Of a stretch of 6,367 nt of DNA, positions 5,461 to 6,367 are shown in pieces. Position 1 is the stretch's first letter. Each line of letters opens with the position of its first letter. This DNA is from Spirochaetales bacterium (GTDB taxonomy: Bacteria > Spirochaetota > Spirochaetia > DAHUYW01). The DNA is taken from positions 1 through 6,367 of the forward strand of contig DAHUYW010000073.1 of the NCBI GenBank assembly GCA_027306915.1, written 5' to 3'. The translations under genes and the position numbers were made by a program. The notes beneath the pieces were generated by a model. It was not told the origin of the DNA and ran no database searches. It was given only the letters and a program-made list of their open reading frames with translations.

Positions 5461-5502
5461 TGGGCCCACCTGGACTTGAACCAGGGACCGACGGATTATG
5501 AG
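5461..5502 (-). other. tRNA(CAU) 3' fragment, putative displaced attachment site
   Basis: Reading the minus strand from 5502 down: anticodon loop CTCATAA (anticodon CAT), 3' strand of the anticodon stem TCCGT, five-base variable loop CGGTC, T arm CCTGG-TTCAAGT-CCAGG with perfect pairing, acceptor 3' strand TGGGCCC and discriminator A at 5461. No CCA follows. The geometry is exact for 42 nt. Upstream of the loop (5503 on) the bases do not pair with TCCGT and no D arm or 5' acceptor strand GGGCCCA is present, so this is not a functional tRNA. CAU with this body fits tRNA-Ile2 or elongator tRNA-Met. A break exactly in the anticodon loop is a known crossover position of tRNA-targeting tyrosine integrases. 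Confidence 0.85.
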
Positions 5503-5831
5503 ACTTTATCGAGGGTATGAGTGCGCATCGATGATAACCGATGATGACGCGTGATCTTCCTCCACCACAAGGAATTGAACTCGGTAGGAGCCATCTTCGA
5601 TGCTCGCAACGACATAGAGTGTCGAAACCCGTTTCGGGCACATTCTGGGTACAACGATCGAATGCGTTCACCTGTGGGTGTTCGCGTGGGAAAAGAGCGA
5701 CTCAGCCATCTGAACGGCTTTTCGATGTTTTGTCATCCTCAGAGCGATCAGACACCCGAGATTTCACTCAGAAGGGACCTGTCGTGAACCATCCTGCGAC
5801 CCTCCTCTTCCTCGGCAAACCGGTACGGATA
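5503..5831. other. Noncoding stretch, tRNA fragment to TA promoter
   Basis: No supported gene in about 330 bases. A short hairpin CGAAAC-CC-GTTTCG lies at 5623-5636, and CGATGAT is repeated near 5529-5545. If the tRNA fragment is a displaced attachment copy, this is the terminal DNA of the integrated element, where integrase arm sites would be expected; no repeated arm-site motif stood out by eye. Confidence 0.45.
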
Positions 5832-5860
5832 TTGACGCCGGTGGCTAAGTTAGCTACTCT
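5832..5860 (+). promoter_or_regulatory. Candidate promoter with internal operator dyad for the Phd/PIN toxin-antitoxin pair
   Basis: TTGACG (5832-5837) matches a -35 box 5/6; 17 bases later TACTCT (5855-5860) is a weak -10 box. The spacer holds a perfect dyad GCTAA-G-TTAGC (5844-5854), extendable to GTgGCTAA/TTAGCtAC with one mismatch per arm. A transcript would start about 5867, at the ATG itself, and there is no Shine-Dalgarno before that ATG. This fits antitoxin self-repression and a leaderless or nearly leaderless mRNA. Confidence 0.5.
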
Positions 5861-5866
5861 GATCTC

Positions 5867-6136
5867 ATGAAGGCTGTCGGGACAAAGGTCCTCAAGGATA
5901 ATCTCAGCAAGTACCTGAAACTGGTTCGCGAGGGCGAAACCATTCTCGTGACGGATCGGGATGAAGTCATCGCCGAGATCCACCCGCCCACTTATTCCTT
6001 CGCGAACAATGTGAGCCGATGGGCGCTCTTTCTGAACGAGGAACTACGGAGAGGGAGCGTGACACGGGCGACGACGGGGCATGCGCCGTCCCTGAAGGAT
6101 CTGGGTGCTCTCATCGAGGGCATCAAAGCGGACTGA
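5867..6136 (+). CDS. Phd/YefM-type antitoxin of a PIN-domain toxin
   Basis: An 89-residue protein from ATG 5867. Residues 1-38 form the Phd/YefM DNA-binding fold: MKAVGTKVLKDNLSKYLKLV, then REGETILVTDRDEVIAEIHPP, a near-textbook match (helix-turn, RxGExxLVTDRxxxVAEI, then Pro-Pro). The second half (NEELRRGSVTRA and the tail PSLKDLGALIEGIKAD) is the toxin-binding region and is longer than in short Phd proteins. It ends with TGA overlapping the next ATG (TGATG at 6134-6138), so the pair is one operon with coupled translation. A candidate promoter and operator lie directly upstream. No lesion is seen. Its position beside the tRNA fragment fits an island-stabilising role, which is inference. Confidence 0.85.
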   Translation: MKAVGTKVLKDNLSKYLKLVREGETILVTDRDEVIAEIHPPTYSFANNVSRWALFLNEELRRGSVTRATTGHAPSLKDLGALIEGIKAD

Positions 6137-6367
6137 TGGTCTGTTACTACGATTCGAGCATCCTCCTGGCAAGCGTCCTCGAGCAGCAACCCGTCGACCT
6201 CCTTGCGATCCATTGGGATGACGTGGACGTTCGGCTTTCCTCCATGTTGCTCAAGATTGAATGCCTCATCGGCATCAGACGCGCGGGGGTACTTCAACGG
6301 TTGGGGCCGAAGGCGTCGTGGATGCAGGAGCGAGTGGACCAGCTCAGGCGCTACACAGATGAGGTGA
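6136..6367 (+). CDS. PIN-domain ribonuclease toxin (VapC-like), N-terminal part, runs off right edge
   Basis: The reading frame opens at ATG 6136, overlapping the antitoxin stop, and is open to the window end (77 codons). Residues 3-12 (CYYDSSILLA) carry the first PIN acidic residue, Asp6. SSMLLKIECLIGIRR carries the second, Glu42, in the usual SSxLxxxE context. The helix continuing to QLRRYTDEV is the expected spacer before the remaining acidic residues, which lie outside. VapC-type toxins are Mg-dependent RNases that cut specific tRNAs or rRNA and are held inactive by the cognate antitoxin. No damage is visible. A minus-strand open frame over this region is a shadow. Confidence 0.8.
   Translation, partial: MVCYYDSSILLASVLEQQPVDLLAIHWDDVDVRLSSMLLKIECLIGIRRAGVLQRLGPKASWMQERVDQLRRYTDEV

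Noticed and set aside
5301..5501. 66-codon plus-strand frame ending GPPGLEPGTDGL, and the minus-strand frame with SVPGSSPGGPN
   Set aside because: Those residues are the well-known false translations of a tRNA 3' half; they mark the tRNA fragment, not a protein.
5461..5540. Complete functional tRNA gene
   Set aside because: No anticodon-stem 5' strand, D arm or GGGCCCA acceptor 5' strand can be found next to the 3' half.

Overview
The window is high-GC bacterial DNA with typical bacterial Shine-Dalgarno sites, GTG/TTG starts, overlapping operon junctions and type II toxin-antitoxin pairs. It has no ribosomal, phage structural or plasmid replication gene. A Gram-negative soil-type lineage such as Myxococcota or Acidobacteriota would fit the gene families and the short GCTGATA repeat, but this is a weak inference and I do not assign a taxon.

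Left part (1-2890), oxidoreductases: the C-terminal part of an NmrA-like NAD(P)-binding protein runs in from the left edge. Seven bases later comes an SDR-family oxidoreductase whose last ~49 residues have slipped into another frame. After ~440 bases with no convincing gene, a zinc-independent MDR/quinone-oxidoreductase-like gene lies on the minus strand, broken by one extra G in a G run. Both breaks are reconstructable because family sequence continues cleanly in the second frame.

Middle part (2890-4770), mobile-element debris: a noncoding stretch leads to the left inverted repeat and orfA of an IS3-family element. It has a nonsense codon, an internal deletion and no right end. It abuts a second fragment with a perfect 22-bp palindrome and a helix-turn-helix transposase-like ORF. 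Then comes the degenerate C-terminal piece of a tyrosine recombinase that has lost its box II arginine and the LGH histidine.

Right part (4770-6367), toxin-antitoxin genes around a tRNA scar: a Phd/RelB-type antitoxin overlaps a RelE/ParE-type toxin gene whose C-terminal catalytic part is gone. A clean 42-nt 3' part of a CAU-anticodon tRNA (anticodon loop to discriminator base, minus strand) follows. It looks like the displaced attachment-site copy left when an element integrates into a tRNA gene. To its right lies a second, apparently healthy Phd-type antitoxin/PIN-domain (VapC-like) toxin pair, cut by the window end, with a candidate promoter that would give a nearly leaderless mRNA and a dyad between its -35 and -10.

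Overall this looks like an eroding edge of a tRNA-associated genomic island, possibly two elements stacked at one tRNA. Almost every gene left of the scar is damaged, while the TA pair right of it is intact as far as seen. I found no clearly new multi-gene system. The most informative objects are the tRNA fragment, the dead integrase and the contrast between the decayed and intact TA pairs.
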